Origin: a virus
Length of the DNA: 39,302 nt
IMG/VR virus record: IMGVR_UViG_3300049919_000071
Span: 1-39,302 of that record
Direction: 5' to 3' (one strand)
Each line of letters opens with the position of its first letter. The first letter of the stretch is position 1. The position numbers were made by a program, and so were the translations under genes. The notes under the pieces were generated by a model. That model saw only the letters and a list, made by a program, of their open reading frames with translations, did no database searches and was not told the origin of the DNA. Positions 1 to 6,527 of the stretch are shown one piece after another.

Positions 1-222
1 TTAGTGATCGGAGGTATAAAGAACCACCTACGTTGAACGTAGTGTTCTCAGGTATGGCGGTTAGTGATCGGAGGTATAAAGAACCACCTACGTTGAACGT
101 AGTGTTCTCATGTATGGCTGTTAGTGAATCGATGTATAAAGAACCACCTACGTTGAACGTAGTGTTCTCAGGTATGGCGGTTAGTGAATCGAGGTATAAA
201 GAACCACCTATTAATTCACCAT
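1..222. repeat. 60-bp tandem repeat, left end of window
   Basis: Nearly identical 60-base units with small variants (gatcgg versus aatcga). Each holds CTACGTTGAACGTAG, a 7-base inverted repeat around one base. On the minus strand each unit codes in one frame for the 20 residues GGSLYLRSLTAIPENTTFNV, so it is coding repeat DNA, not an iteron array. The same array fills the right end of the window, and the last 20 bases of the window equal the first 20. Confidence 0.95.
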
Positions 223-274
223 TTAATTGAGCATCTGTTAGCCCTGTTTGTTTTTTAAATTCTTCTCTGTTCAT
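1..274 (-). CDS. Leucine-rich-repeat-like protein, N-terminal part (continues at 39302)
   Basis: The ATG at 274 opens MNREEFKKQTGLTDAQLNGE, followed by 20-residue repeats of the form GGSLYLxSLTAIPENTTFNV that run off the window edge in an open frame. The periodic LxLxSLxxIP pattern fits solenoid repeats of the bacterial leucine-rich-repeat kind. The reading continues in the same frame from 39302 to 38618, so this is one gene cut by the arbitrary ends of the window. It starts 6 bases after the stop of the 45-residue gene and shares its promoter at 444-476. The function is unknown. Such solenoids usually bind proteins, so an early host-directed or anti-defence role is only a guess. The minimum is about seven repeats. 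Confidence 0.85.
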   Translation of the reverse strand, partial: MNREEFKKQTGLTDAQLNGELIGGSLYLDSLTAIPENTTFNVGGSLYIDSLTAIHENTTFNVGGSLYLRSLTAIPENTTFNVGGSLYLRSL

Positions 275-280
275 GGTTTG

Positions 281-418
281 TTATTTCAAATGTTGTTTAA
301 GTAATTTCTTCTCTAAGTTACGAACTTTCGTTTTATCTTCTTCATTTGCCACCCTTACATTTATCTGCGTTAGTGGCGTGTTGTACTTTACTTTTCTGCC
401 TCGCTTTTCGACTTTCAT
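281..418 (-). CDS. Small basic protein, possibly ribbon-helix-helix
   Basis: A 45-residue product starting MKVEKRGRKVKYNTPLTQ and ending KKLLKQHLK. The order is a basic N-terminal arm (KRGRK), a short strand-like stretch (TQINVRVA), then a charged helix (NEEDKTKVRNLEKKLL). This layout resembles small ribbon-helix-helix DNA-binding proteins, and two other short genes here (29727-29903 and 36376-36561) have a similar basic arm. It is the first gene after the strong promoter at 444-476, with a leader of about 20 bases, and it precedes the repeat-protein gene by 6 bases. Early regulation is plausible but not shown. It is too short for a firm family call. Confidence 0.65.
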   Translation of the reverse strand: MKVEKRGRKVKYNTPLTQINVRVANEEDKTKVRNLEKKLLKQHLK

Positions 419-443
419 TTTTCGCTTATCGTTTAATCTTTCA

Positions 444-476
444 CAAATATATATATAAGCAATTCAAACTACCAAA
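444..476 (-). promoter_or_regulatory. Strong Bacteroidota-type promoter, module 1
   Basis: On the minus strand TTTG (473-476) is followed after 21 bases by TATATTTG (444-451), matching the known Bacteroidota consensus TTTG-N19-21-TAnnTTTG. It lies just after the late terminator at 539-569 and 25 bases before the ATG at 418, so it restarts transcription for the small basic protein and the repeat protein. Confidence 0.75.
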
Positions 477-538
477 TTTATTTTTAGAAATTCGCTGAAA
501 CCCGCATGGATAGGGCAAAGAAATTTTAATACTAATAT

Positions 539-569
539 AAAAAAACCCCCAATGTAGAAACATCGGGGG
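539..569 (-). terminator. Rho-independent terminator, end of late genes
   Basis: On the minus strand a ten-base stem (CCCCCGATGT against ACATTGGGGG, with one mismatch) closes a 4-base loop and is followed by seven T. It sits 23 bases after the last late gene and separates it from the promoter at 444-476. Confidence 0.9.
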
Positions 570-591
570 CGTATGAACCTACTACTTAACC

Positions 592-795
592 CTAAACTTT
601 TAACGTCAACGCCTCGCCTTTTGTGCCATGACGAAAAAATATTGTAAGCATACCAATACCAAGCGTAATGGCTGCCTTTTGCTCTAAATTTATGAAGGCT
701 GAATCGGCTAACAATACAGCGCAATCAATGATTATTGATAGCATTGAAAGCCAAACTATCTTACTCTTCCAAATTGGTTTTTTACTTCTAGCCAT
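592..795 (-). CDS. Small membrane protein, holin-like
   Basis: A 67-residue product with a basic N-terminus (MARSKKPIWKSK), a hydrophobic segment at about 14-31 (IVWLSMLSIIIDCAVLLA), an amphipathic linker, and a second hydrophobic segment at about 42-54 (ITLGIGMLTIFF) before a short charged tail. Size, two membrane segments and the last position in the late operon fit a small holin or holin accessory protein. It overlaps the stop of the upstream coiled-coil gene by 8 bases. Holins are too diverse to assign by eye, so the role rests on context. Confidence 0.55.
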   Translation of the reverse strand: MARSKKPIWKSKIVWLSMLSIIIDCAVLLADSAFINLEQKAAITLGIGMLTIFFRHGTKGEALTLKV

Positions 796-1186
796 GTTCT
801 TTAATTTTATTCATCGCCTCGAATAACTTGCTTGCAAATGCTTCCTCTGGATGGGAATGCGTTACATACTCCTGAATGATCGCAAAGAAATCTTCATACC
901 GCTGAATGTTATTCTTATATACTGAAAGCTGTGATTTCAATTCGTTGATTTCAATTTGCATGACGTTTATTTTGTCCTCCAAAACTTTGATGTGTGTTTC
1001 CTGTTTTGCAAGTAAATCATTCTCCCGCTTCATGCGTTCATCGGCTTTCTTTTCCTTCGACTTAAACAAGTCACGGATAAAGGATTTCTCCCCAAATAGA
1101 AATTGCGCTAAGATAATTGCGACCGTACAGCCCACCATGAGCCATGTAGTCGGTATGCCTGTCGGTAATGCTTCTAGTATCTTCAT
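788..1186 (-). CDS. Membrane-anchored coiled-coil protein
   Basis: A 132-residue product. One N-terminal membrane segment at about 14-31 (TTWLMVGCTVAIILAQFLF) is followed by a basic patch (KSKEKKADERMKREND) and a long predicted coiled coil at about 50-100 (LEDKINVMQIEINELKSQL). The C-terminal 30 residues look globular (YVTHSHPEEAFASKLFEAM). The architecture is what one expects of an inner-membrane spanin or other lysis accessory, and its neighbours are also membrane proteins. It starts with an ATGA overlap on the upstream gene and ends with TAG, which shows that TAG serves as a normal stop here. Confidence 0.55.
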   Translation of the reverse strand: MKILEALPTGIPTTWLMVGCTVAIILAQFLFGEKSFIRDLFKSKEKKADERMKRENDLLAKQETHIKVLEDKINVMQIEINELKSQLSVYKNNIQRYEDFFAIIQEYVTHSHPEEAFASKLFEAMNKIKEHG

Positions 1187-1416
1187 TTTTTATCTATTAG
1201 TTTCATCATTATTTCTGCGTTATTCTCCATTAGTCTATCATAATTCGCTATCAATTCGGCAAGTGATTTCTCCTGTGATCGCCTCATATCAAGGATTGTA
1301 TTGCGTTGTTGTTGCAGGTACATCTTGTATGCGATGATTCCAAAAACTGCCGATAGTAACAGAATTATGAATAAAGTTACCGCCATTATTAAAAGTAAGG
1401 TCTCATTGTTTTGCAT
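1183..1416 (-). CDS. Short membrane protein with cytoplasmic-style helix
   Basis: A 77-residue product with one strong hydrophobic segment at about 7-30 (LLLIMAVTLFIILLLSAVFGII) and a following helix rich in Gln, Arg and Glu. It overlaps the upstream membrane protein by 14 bases and the downstream gene by ATGA, so the lysis-region genes are translationally coupled. The shape resembles i-spanins or small holin partners. No family is recognised. Confidence 0.55.
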   Translation of the reverse strand: MQNNETLLLIMAVTLFIILLLSAVFGIIAYKMYLQQQRNTILDMRRSQEKSLAELIANYDRLMENNAEIMMKLIDKK

Positions 1417-1885
1417 TCCTGAAAAGCATTTTGGTAAGGACTATAAAAAGAATCAATATCGTAACTCCGCCAGCGACCCAATCTAAAATAATATAGTCCT
1501 CCCCCCATCCTGACAGCTCTTTTAGCAACCCATAACCTGCGTTTGCAATTACTAATATATTTAGCAAATTCAGCATGAAATACCGCTTCCATCTCATGTA
1601 TAGGATGGAGAGTAGCATAATCTCAATGATGATGCTAACAAGGTCCGTCTGTGCCTTGTACGGCGCTATATATATCCATGTTACAATTGTAAAGGCTATG
1701 AAGGATTGTATCAACTTTTCACGTCCATACTCCGCACATAGTAAGCCAATGAGCAAAGCCTGGTACAAGTATTTAAGTTGGTCGAAATGCGATTTATCAG
1801 GCAAAATGTAGGCTGTGACGCAGACGGCAAAAGCGGCAATAAATACCGTTCCTTTTACCCAAATGTTTCTGATCGCTATGTCCAT
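1403..1885 (-). CDS. Polytopic membrane protein
   Basis: A 160-residue product with about five hydrophobic segments: near 11-28, 40-50, 58-74, 84-95 plus 105-115, and 132-154 (VAGGVTILILFIVLTKMLF). Short charged loops separate them. It has no signal peptide or enzyme motif and is not recognised. It lies in the membrane-protein cluster after the fibre genes. A multi-spanning holin is one option, and a superinfection-exclusion protein is another. Confidence 0.5.
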   Translation of the reverse strand: MDIAIRNIWVKGTVFIAAFAVCVTAYILPDKSHFDQLKYLYQALLIGLLCAEYGREKLIQSFIAFTIVTWIYIAPYKAQTDLVSIIIEIMLLSILYMRWKRYFMLNLLNILVIANAGYGLLKELSGWGEDYIILDWVAGGVTILILFIVLTKMLFRNAKQ

Positions 1886-1891
1886 GATTGT

Positions 1892-2155
1892 TTATTTTCT
1901 TACAGGTTTCGCCCCCCAATATTCGGTAGTTCCCTTGTCAATCATCATCCGCATATAGGTTAATGCCCCTCTTTGCGTTTCAAACTGCATGGCCTCGTTA
2001 ATATCAAAGGTCACGTCTGAGTATGGGGCCTCATAAGCCTGTAACATTGCGACAGGACAGGTACAGGGGTATAATACCCACACTGTTACAGGCTGCTGAT
2101 TCTGCGAAGTACCTATGAAGGCAATGCACATGAGGATGATTATTATTTTTTTCAT
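1892..2155 (-). CDS. Exported small protein with EYWGxKPxRK tail
   Basis: Starting at the ATG of 2155 (ATGA overlap with the upstream stop), the 87-residue product begins with a signal peptide (MKKIIIILMCIAFIGTSQ). The mature part contains a Cys pair (CTCP) and a segment resembling a small surface domain. It ends TTEYWGAKPVRK. The preceding gene, unrelated elsewhere, ends GTEYWGSKPPRK, so the two share a C-terminal tag. The function is unknown. Export suggests a periplasmic or envelope role late in infection. Confidence 0.6.
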   Translation of the reverse strand: MKKIIIILMCIAFIGTSQNQQPVTVWVLYPCTCPVAMLQAYEAPYSDVTFDINEAMQFETQRGALTYMRMMIDKGTTEYWGAKPVRK

Positions 2156-2346
2156 TTTCGTGGTGGTTTGCTTCCCCAATATTCAGTTCCGCCTTGTAGT
2201 TTCTTTAATATTTGTTTTGCCTCTTTGTCTGCCATAATCATAGCACCTTCTTCATCGGCTACCAATACGCCAAGATATTTTTCGTTTGTGTAAATTACCT
2301 CTTTCAAATAAAGGGTTTCGATTTCTTTGCTGTAAATGATTTTCAT
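2152..2346 (-). CDS. Small hypothetical protein with EYWGxKPxRK tail
   Basis: A 64-residue cytoplasmic product (MKIIYSKEIETLYLKEVIYT) with an alternating strand pattern and a helical part (MADKEAKQILKKLQGG). It ends GTEYWGSKPPRK, the same tail as the exported neighbour, with which it overlaps by ATGA. No family is recognised. The shared tail suggests a duplication of the 3' end or a common binding peptide. Confidence 0.55.
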   Translation of the reverse strand: MKIIYSKEIETLYLKEVIYTNEKYLGVLVADEEGAMIMADKEAKQILKKLQGGTEYWGSKPPRK

Positions 2347-2364
2347 GATTTATGTTTTATTTAT

Positions 2365-2718
2365 TTATAAACTTGTTGCTTCCGTTTCGTTCCATGCTAC
2401 CACATAAGCGAACCATGTGTTTGAAGATGTTAAGCATACGCCATTGTCTCTTTTTAACCGCCAAGCCTCTACCTTAGTTTGAATCTTTAAGATAGCTTCG
2501 TTACAGTGGACTATTTCCCCTGTCGTTTGGTTGTAGCCTTCAACGGTAGCAATGCCACTGCCGACCTCTGAATGTGTTGCCTCCATCCCTATCTGCCAAT
2601 CAGCATCAAGGTTTTGACCTAATGTGCTGACATAGTGATTCACTGTTCCATCAGGGCGTTTAACGGCTATTCTGATGTAAGTAGTTCCGGCGGGCGTTAG
2701 GACGGTTTGATCTTTCAT
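2365..2718 (-). CDS. Hypothetical late protein, beta-rich
   Basis: A 117-residue product (MKDQTVLTPAGTTYIRIAVK) with alternating hydrophobic residues typical of a beta sandwich, ending WFAYVVAWNETEATSL. It lies between the LamG protein and the small tagged proteins and starts with an ATGA overlap on the 52-residue gene. It may be a virion surface or fibre accessory protein. No motif settles it. Confidence 0.5.
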   Translation of the reverse strand: MKDQTVLTPAGTTYIRIAVKRPDGTVNHYVSTLGQNLDADWQIGMEATHSEVGSGIATVEGYNQTTGEIVHCNEAILKIQTKVEAWRLKRDNGVCLTSSNTWFAYVVAWNETEATSL

Positions 2719-2873
2719 ATTGTTGGTACGTTTAAATTTTTATCCTGACATATTTTAGCTATCTTGTTGTAAGCCACCTTGTCGATGTATTCGGCTGCGA
2801 GTGCCTTTTCTAAGATTTCCGTTATCGCTTTCACGATTGTCTTGTTTGCGATTTTTCTAATGAAGTTGCTCAT
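2715..2873 (-). CDS. 52-residue helical protein
   Basis: A short gene in the gap between the LamG gene and the 117-residue gene. It begins MSNFIRKIANKTIVKAITEI, continues with an amphipathic helix (LEKALAAEYIDKVAYNKIAK) and ends LNVPTI. It starts 2 bases before the upstream stop region and ends in an ATGA overlap, which is the pattern of the real genes around it. Function unknown. Confidence 0.6.
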   Translation of the reverse strand: MSNFIRKIANKTIVKAITEILEKALAAEYIDKVAYNKIAKICQDKNLNVPTI

Positions 2874-2874
2874 G

Positions 2875-3516
2875 TTAGTAAAATGTATTTTTTGATCTTA
2901 AATAAATAGCCTCAACCTCGTTTGTGGTCAAAGCCCTGTTATAAAATAATACGTCTCTGAGCTGTCCGTTTAACGGTAATCCAAATAGTGACGCAATTCC
3001 TATCCTAAGACGTGATACCGTTGCTGGTGAAAATGAATTACTATGCGTTCCACTAATCACAAGTCTGCCATTAACGTACAGTGATTGCAACTTAGTAGTT
3101 CCGTTGTACGTTGCCGTAACATTGTACGTGGTACCTGCTGCGTAAGTACCCGGTGAATCAATCAGGTTATTCGCATCATACGCCCAAAACCTTATTTTAT
3201 TTGTATTCGTTAAACGCAACGAATAACCGTAACCGTAAGAAGCATCATTAGAACAATCGATTATAAACTGATTAGCATTTATTACATTAAATCTCACTGT
3301 TGCCGATAACGAGAATGATGCTAAACTAAATCTTGAATCATCGGGCGGGTCAATGTAATCATTTGACCCATCGAACACGCAATAACCCTGCTTGAAATAC
3401 GCGCCATTGGTTAGTGTTGCATTTAACGACTGTCGTTTATCGAAAGCCGTTAACCCTCCATTCTCATTGAGTGGATAATGCGCTACTAATCCTTGTTGTG
3501 GAACTTTTAACGGCAT
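2875..3516 (-). CDS. LamG / concanavalin A-like virion protein
   Basis: A 213-residue product with the hallmarks of a LamG-type jelly roll: LVAHYPLNENGG near the start, VFDGSNDYIDPPDDSRF at about 47-63, TATYNGTTKLQSLYVNGRLV at about 133-152, and GQLRDVLFYNRALTTNEVEAIY near the end. This pattern (YPL..., FDGxNDYI, LYVNG, Dxx.YNRALTxxE) is established for LamG-like domains. In phages these act as receptor- or glycan-binding parts of fibres. It lies downstream of the tail-fibre genes, which fits adsorption. No signal peptide. Confidence 0.85.
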   Translation of the reverse strand: MPLKVPQQGLVAHYPLNENGGLTAFDKRQSLNATLTNGAYFKQGYCVFDGSNDYIDPPDDSRFSLASFSLSATVRFNVINANQFIIDCSNDASYGYGYSLRLTNTNKIRFWAYDANNLIDSPGTYAAGTTYNVTATYNGTTKLQSLYVNGRLVISGTHSNSFSPATVSRLRIGIASLFGLPLNGQLRDVLFYNRALTTNEVEAIYLRSKNTFY

Positions 3517-3519
3517 TGC

Positions 3520-3903
3520 TTACGGTGTTGGTGTTGGTGTAGGTGGTGTTGGTGGGATATAAGACCATGTGTTTCCGTCATACGTTTTACCGATTAGTTC
3601 ATCGGTAGGGAGCAATGCAAAGGCGGTTAATGCAGTTACATAGTTGTCTCCTATGGTTTCAAGCTGCAACTCCATTTGTGCCTGTGTCGTTCCTGATTCA
3701 AATGTACATACCTTGTTGAAGTAGATATAATCCGCATCAACCTTAGTGATACCATAGGTGGAAGCATAACTTTCAGCTATTTCTTTTTTGTTCGCCAATA
3801 CTTGCAACGGTGCAGGTATGTTTATTCGTATCTCAATCGGTACAGTTAGTGAACCGTCCGTCTCTGATCTTGTTGCGCTGATTATTTTTATCTGTGTTGC
3901 CAT
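3520..3903 (-). CDS. Fibre-region protein with Pro-Thr tail
   Basis: A 127-residue product (MATQIKIISATRSETDGSL) with a beta-rich first half, a helical middle (YASTYGITKVDADYIYFNK), and a C-terminal PPTPPTPTPTP tail that looks like a linker or flexible tether. It sits 3 bases before the LamG gene, so it may be an adaptor or chaperone in the adsorption apparatus. No family is recognised. Confidence 0.55.
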   Translation of the reverse strand: MATQIKIISATRSETDGSLTVPIEIRINIPAPLQVLANKKEIAESYASTYGITKVDADYIYFNKVCTFESGTTQAQMELQLETIGDNYVTALTAFALLPTDELIGKTYDGNTWSYIPPTPPTPTPTP

Positions 3904-3909
3904 TGTTGA

Positions 3910-5388
3910 TTATGTTATTAAAGAGTAATATAATTCGATACCACTTGAATGAGTAGCTGCACCTGTATCATTCAATACAAATATGCTCCATGCTTGTGGC
4001 ATGGTACTCATTACATCGAGAAATTGCAGTGAACCTTGCAATACCATATTTTGAGTTGTGTAATTCGCAATACCCAATAACTTAAAGTCATTAGGCGAAG
4101 CGATAGTGTATGATGCTTGTGAACCTGTGGGTAGGGTAGTTGTACCGCCAGAAGTTGACCTCCATGTACTACCTCCGTCCGTTGTCCACCAACCAATGAT
4201 GTAGAATTGAATTGATTTCGATGATGAAGGTGCTGTACTTGCCATGCTTATCTTGTAGTTAAGCAAAACATTCTTAGCCTTAGTTGCAAGGTTGCTTACC
4301 CTATCTGATTCCCAACCTACTGTTGTCGATGTGGCTTTACTTACAAGTCCTGTAATCGTCATAGAGGTATCTGTACCGTAAGTATTCCCCAAGTCAATCG
4401 GTGTGCCTTGTGAAGATAACAACGATACATAACCTGCTCCATACTTGTTGCCTCGTTGCGCAATGTTATCACCGTCTCCGCTTACTTCACTTGCAGGGGT
4501 ATCTTTACGAATAAGTATCTTAACCGTTCCCACCGGATCACTCGCTGCTGCTGCGTCCTCTGTGTATTGCGTACCGCCCCCGAAAGACGTTATCTGATTA
4601 CCCGAACCGTCAACGATAGCCACCGCCTGAGCGTTATACCCTGCAAGTGGTACGATCTCAGCGTCCGTTGTTCCGTCCGTTGGTCGAACCTTACCGATGT
4701 AATTCGTACCGGCTGCAATCGTAGCTACATCAACATCACCAATATTATTCGTTCCTGCTGGTATTGCCGCCCCTATCGTAATGTTAGGCATAGTAAGCAC
4801 ATCGACTTGCAACTCACCGTTAGAATCGGTCTTTATAGCCTGTGGATTCGTACCGTCTTGACCAAGTATAGCTACTCCCTTCGTTACCGTTCCACTTCCA
4901 TCGGTATACACTGCGTCATCAATCAACTGCAATGCGGTTAACGCTGCACCATCGACTTGCACCGCAAACGTTCCTGCGTTAGTTACCGCACCTGCTACCG
5001 TTACCGTTCCTGAAACGCCAACCGTTCCATCAACTGTGATCGAGTTTCCACCATCTTGAATATTTACAGCACTTGCACCAGATGCGTTGTTGACGCTAAC
5101 AGGTAGCTGTGACGATGAACGTATGAACAATTCACCCCCTGACGATTTCAACGGCTCCAAGTTGCCCGAACCTGAATTTTCGGACCCAAGTAACACCGCC
5201 TTCATCCCTGATACCGCCGTGCCTGATGCCTTGTAAGCGTCCTCGATTAAGTCTAAGAATGTTGCACCATCAAAAGCGCCTGACGCTCCTAAGTCTAACA
5301 ACGCCTCTTGCTCCGTACTAAGTACGACCGGTGCGCTCTCCGATGAATCTAATTGCCCTTTTATTCGTTTTGCTCCTCCTTGTGCCAT
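3910..5388 (-). CDS. Large virion protein, probable tail fibre or receptor-binding protein
   Basis: A 492-residue product. The first 80 residues hold a helical, acidic segment. The middle (about 90-280) is low-complexity beta structure with recurring Val-Thr-Val-Gly and DGSGN motifs (TVDGTVGVSGTVTVAGAVT). The last 200 residues look like a compact beta-sandwich head (for example WWTTDGGSTWRSTSGG, ending IELYYSLIT). This layout of shaft and head is common in phage fibres and baseplate proteins. It follows two small beta-rich genes and precedes the LamG gene. Confidence 0.65.
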   Translation of the reverse strand: MAQGGAKRIKGQLDSSESAPVVLSTEQEALLDLGASGAFDGATFLDLIEDAYKASGTAVSGMKAVLLGSENSGSGNLEPLKSSGGELFIRSSSQLPVSVNNASGASAVNIQDGGNSITVDGTVGVSGTVTVAGAVTNAGTFAVQVDGAALTALQLIDDAVYTDGSGTVTKGVAILGQDGTNPQAIKTDSNGELQVDVLTMPNITIGAAIPAGTNNIGDVDVATIAAGTNYIGKVRPTDGTTDAEIVPLAGYNAQAVAIVDGSGNQITSFGGGTQYTEDAAAASDPVGTVKILIRKDTPASEVSGDGDNIAQRGNKYGAGYVSLLSSQGTPIDLGNTYGTDTSMTITGLVSKATSTTVGWESDRVSNLATKAKNVLLNYKISMASTAPSSSKSIQFYIIGWWTTDGGSTWRSTSGGTTTLPTGSQASYTIASPNDFKLLGIANYTTQNMVLQGSLQFLDVMSTMPQAWSIFVLNDTGAATHSSGIELYYSLIT

Positions 5389-5389
5389 A

Positions 5390-5716
5390 TTATGAATTTT
5401 CTTGTATGAATGCCGTGAACGTTACCGTTGCGTCATTCGTGTAAACAATTAGTAAGTCAGTTGGTATCATCGTTGCACCGCCTGTAAATACGAACGTATC
5501 ATTGCCCTCTAAGGGTAAATCATAGTAAAGATAATGAGAAGTTGCTAAAGCCGCTCCTAATGCCCTGATAGCTATTCTTATTGTCGTTGCCGTTGCACTG
5601 CGATTGCAAGCAACTATCGAAGATATTACCGCCGTTGTTGCCGATGGACACGTATAAAGTGTTGTTGCCGTTGTTGCACTCGGTGCGCTCTGTTTATTTA
5701 TTACTGTTGTTGCCAT
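5390..5716 (-). CDS. Small beta-rich virion protein
   Basis: A 108-residue product (MATTVINKQSAPSATTATTL) rich in Ala, Thr and Ile with alternating strands and no long helix. Proteins of this size and composition occur among phage fibre and decoration proteins. The segment CPSATTAVISSIVACNRSATATTIRIAIR resembles a beta-sandwich core. It lies 1 base from both neighbours, so it is translated with them. Structural role inferred from context. Confidence 0.55.
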   Translation of the reverse strand: MATTVINKQSAPSATTATTLYTCPSATTAVISSIVACNRSATATTIRIAIRALGAALATSHYLYYDLPLEGNDTFVFTGGATMIPTDLLIVYTNDATVTFTAFIQENS

Positions 5717-5717
5717 G

Positions 5718-5921
5718 TTATGCTCCCATTAAAAAGAATGAATTATTATAATCTGAATTTGTTACTGTTCCACCACCACCTTCTTCATTACCCCCTGTCG
5801 TAACTCCATCACCACGCCAAAATGTCTTCGTATCGGTATCATATACGAACTCCCCATCGTCAAGGACAATCGCTGTCCTTTGCGCTGTTGTTATCGGTGG
5901 TGGGAAAAATTGTGCTGACAT
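5718..5921 (-). CDS. Short fibre-hub-like protein
   Basis: A 67-residue product with LDDGEFVYDTDTKTFWRGDG at about 20-39, followed by a Gly-rich linker (GGNEEGGGGT). The pattern of an EFVYDTDT strand followed by FxxGDGVTTGG resembles the short N-terminal beta-hub domain found in phage tropism proteins (Mtd N-terminal type). Here it is a separate small gene, perhaps an attachment module for the fibre encoded next. Confidence 0.55.
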   Translation of the reverse strand: MSAQFFPPPITTAQRTAIVLDDGEFVYDTDTKTFWRGDGVTTGGNEEGGGGTVTNSDYNNSFFLMGA

Positions 5922-5933
5922 ATCTTAATATTT

Positions 5934-6527
5934 TTATACTCTGTTACCTAATCTGATTATCGCTGACGTACCCCCACTTACTCTGTCACCGCAACGGATA
6001 ACGATGTTCCCTGATGAACCGCCTACACTCATATTCACCCACGCCACATCGTAATCACTTGAAGATGACTTACCTAATACCTGCCCAGATGTTCCCCCAT
6101 CGGGAACCACCTGATCTTCCGTTGGTGACAATACCCATGAGTTATACGAACCACTGCCACGTTTGAAGTCGATTTCAACCTCCATGACCGTACCTGTGTA
6201 GCTTGTTATCGCCCCTGACATGAAGTTGTTAGCGTTATATGTAAGCCTCACACGTTGCCCTACTATGTAAGCAAGTCCTGCCTGTGTGTCGAAGGTCTTA
6301 GTGCCACCACCGATTGACATATTGTTTACCGAAGTGCCGTAGTATAGGCTCGTATCACCTGCCACAAGGTATATCTCACTTAACGCTGCGATGAAGTCGG
6401 TGTAACTGATATTGACAGGCTGACCATCGACAGTGTGCATCTCAATACGGCTATCGGCATCGAAAGTACCTGTACCTCTTGTGAGATTCTTCACATAACG
6501 ATCACCTCTATATAATGTTACTGCCAT
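5934..6527 (-). CDS. Tail fibre-like protein
   Basis: A 197-residue product. The early part (MAVTLYRGDRYVKNLTRGTG) is beta-rich. At about 143-165 it carries GGTSGQVLGKSSSSDYDVAW, a motif widely seen in the shaft region of phage fibres (GGTxGQVLxKxSxxDYDxxW). The C-terminus (VIRCGDRVSGGTSAIIRLG) has strand repeats. It starts in a one-base TAATG overlap with the upstream tail gene. Likely part of the adsorption device. Confidence 0.65.
   Translation of the reverse strand: MAVTLYRGDRYVKNLTRGTGTFDADSRIEMHTVDGQPVNISYTDFIAALSEIYLVAGDTSLYYGTSVNNMSIGGGTKTFDTQAGLAYIVGQRVRLTYNANNFMSGAITSYTGTVMEVEIDFKRGSGSYNSWVLSPTEDQVVPDGGTSGQVLGKSSSSDYDVAWVNMSVGGSSGNIVIRCGDRVSGGTSAIIRLGNRV

Noticed and set aside
1-222. 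CRISPR array or iterons at the window ends
   Set aside because: The units are contiguous 60-base repeats with no spacers and keep one open reading frame.
33-230. Plus-strand ORF through the 60-bp repeats
   Set aside because: It is a shadow of the minus-strand repeat gene, which has a start, a unique N-terminus, a promoter and a C-terminal domain.
464-724. 86-residue minus-strand ORF over the late terminator
   Set aside because: It runs through the terminator hairpin and overlaps the better supported holin-like gene in another frame.
3910-5388. Diversity-generating retroelement target
   Set aside because: No reverse transcriptase, template repeat or C-type lectin domain was seen in the window.
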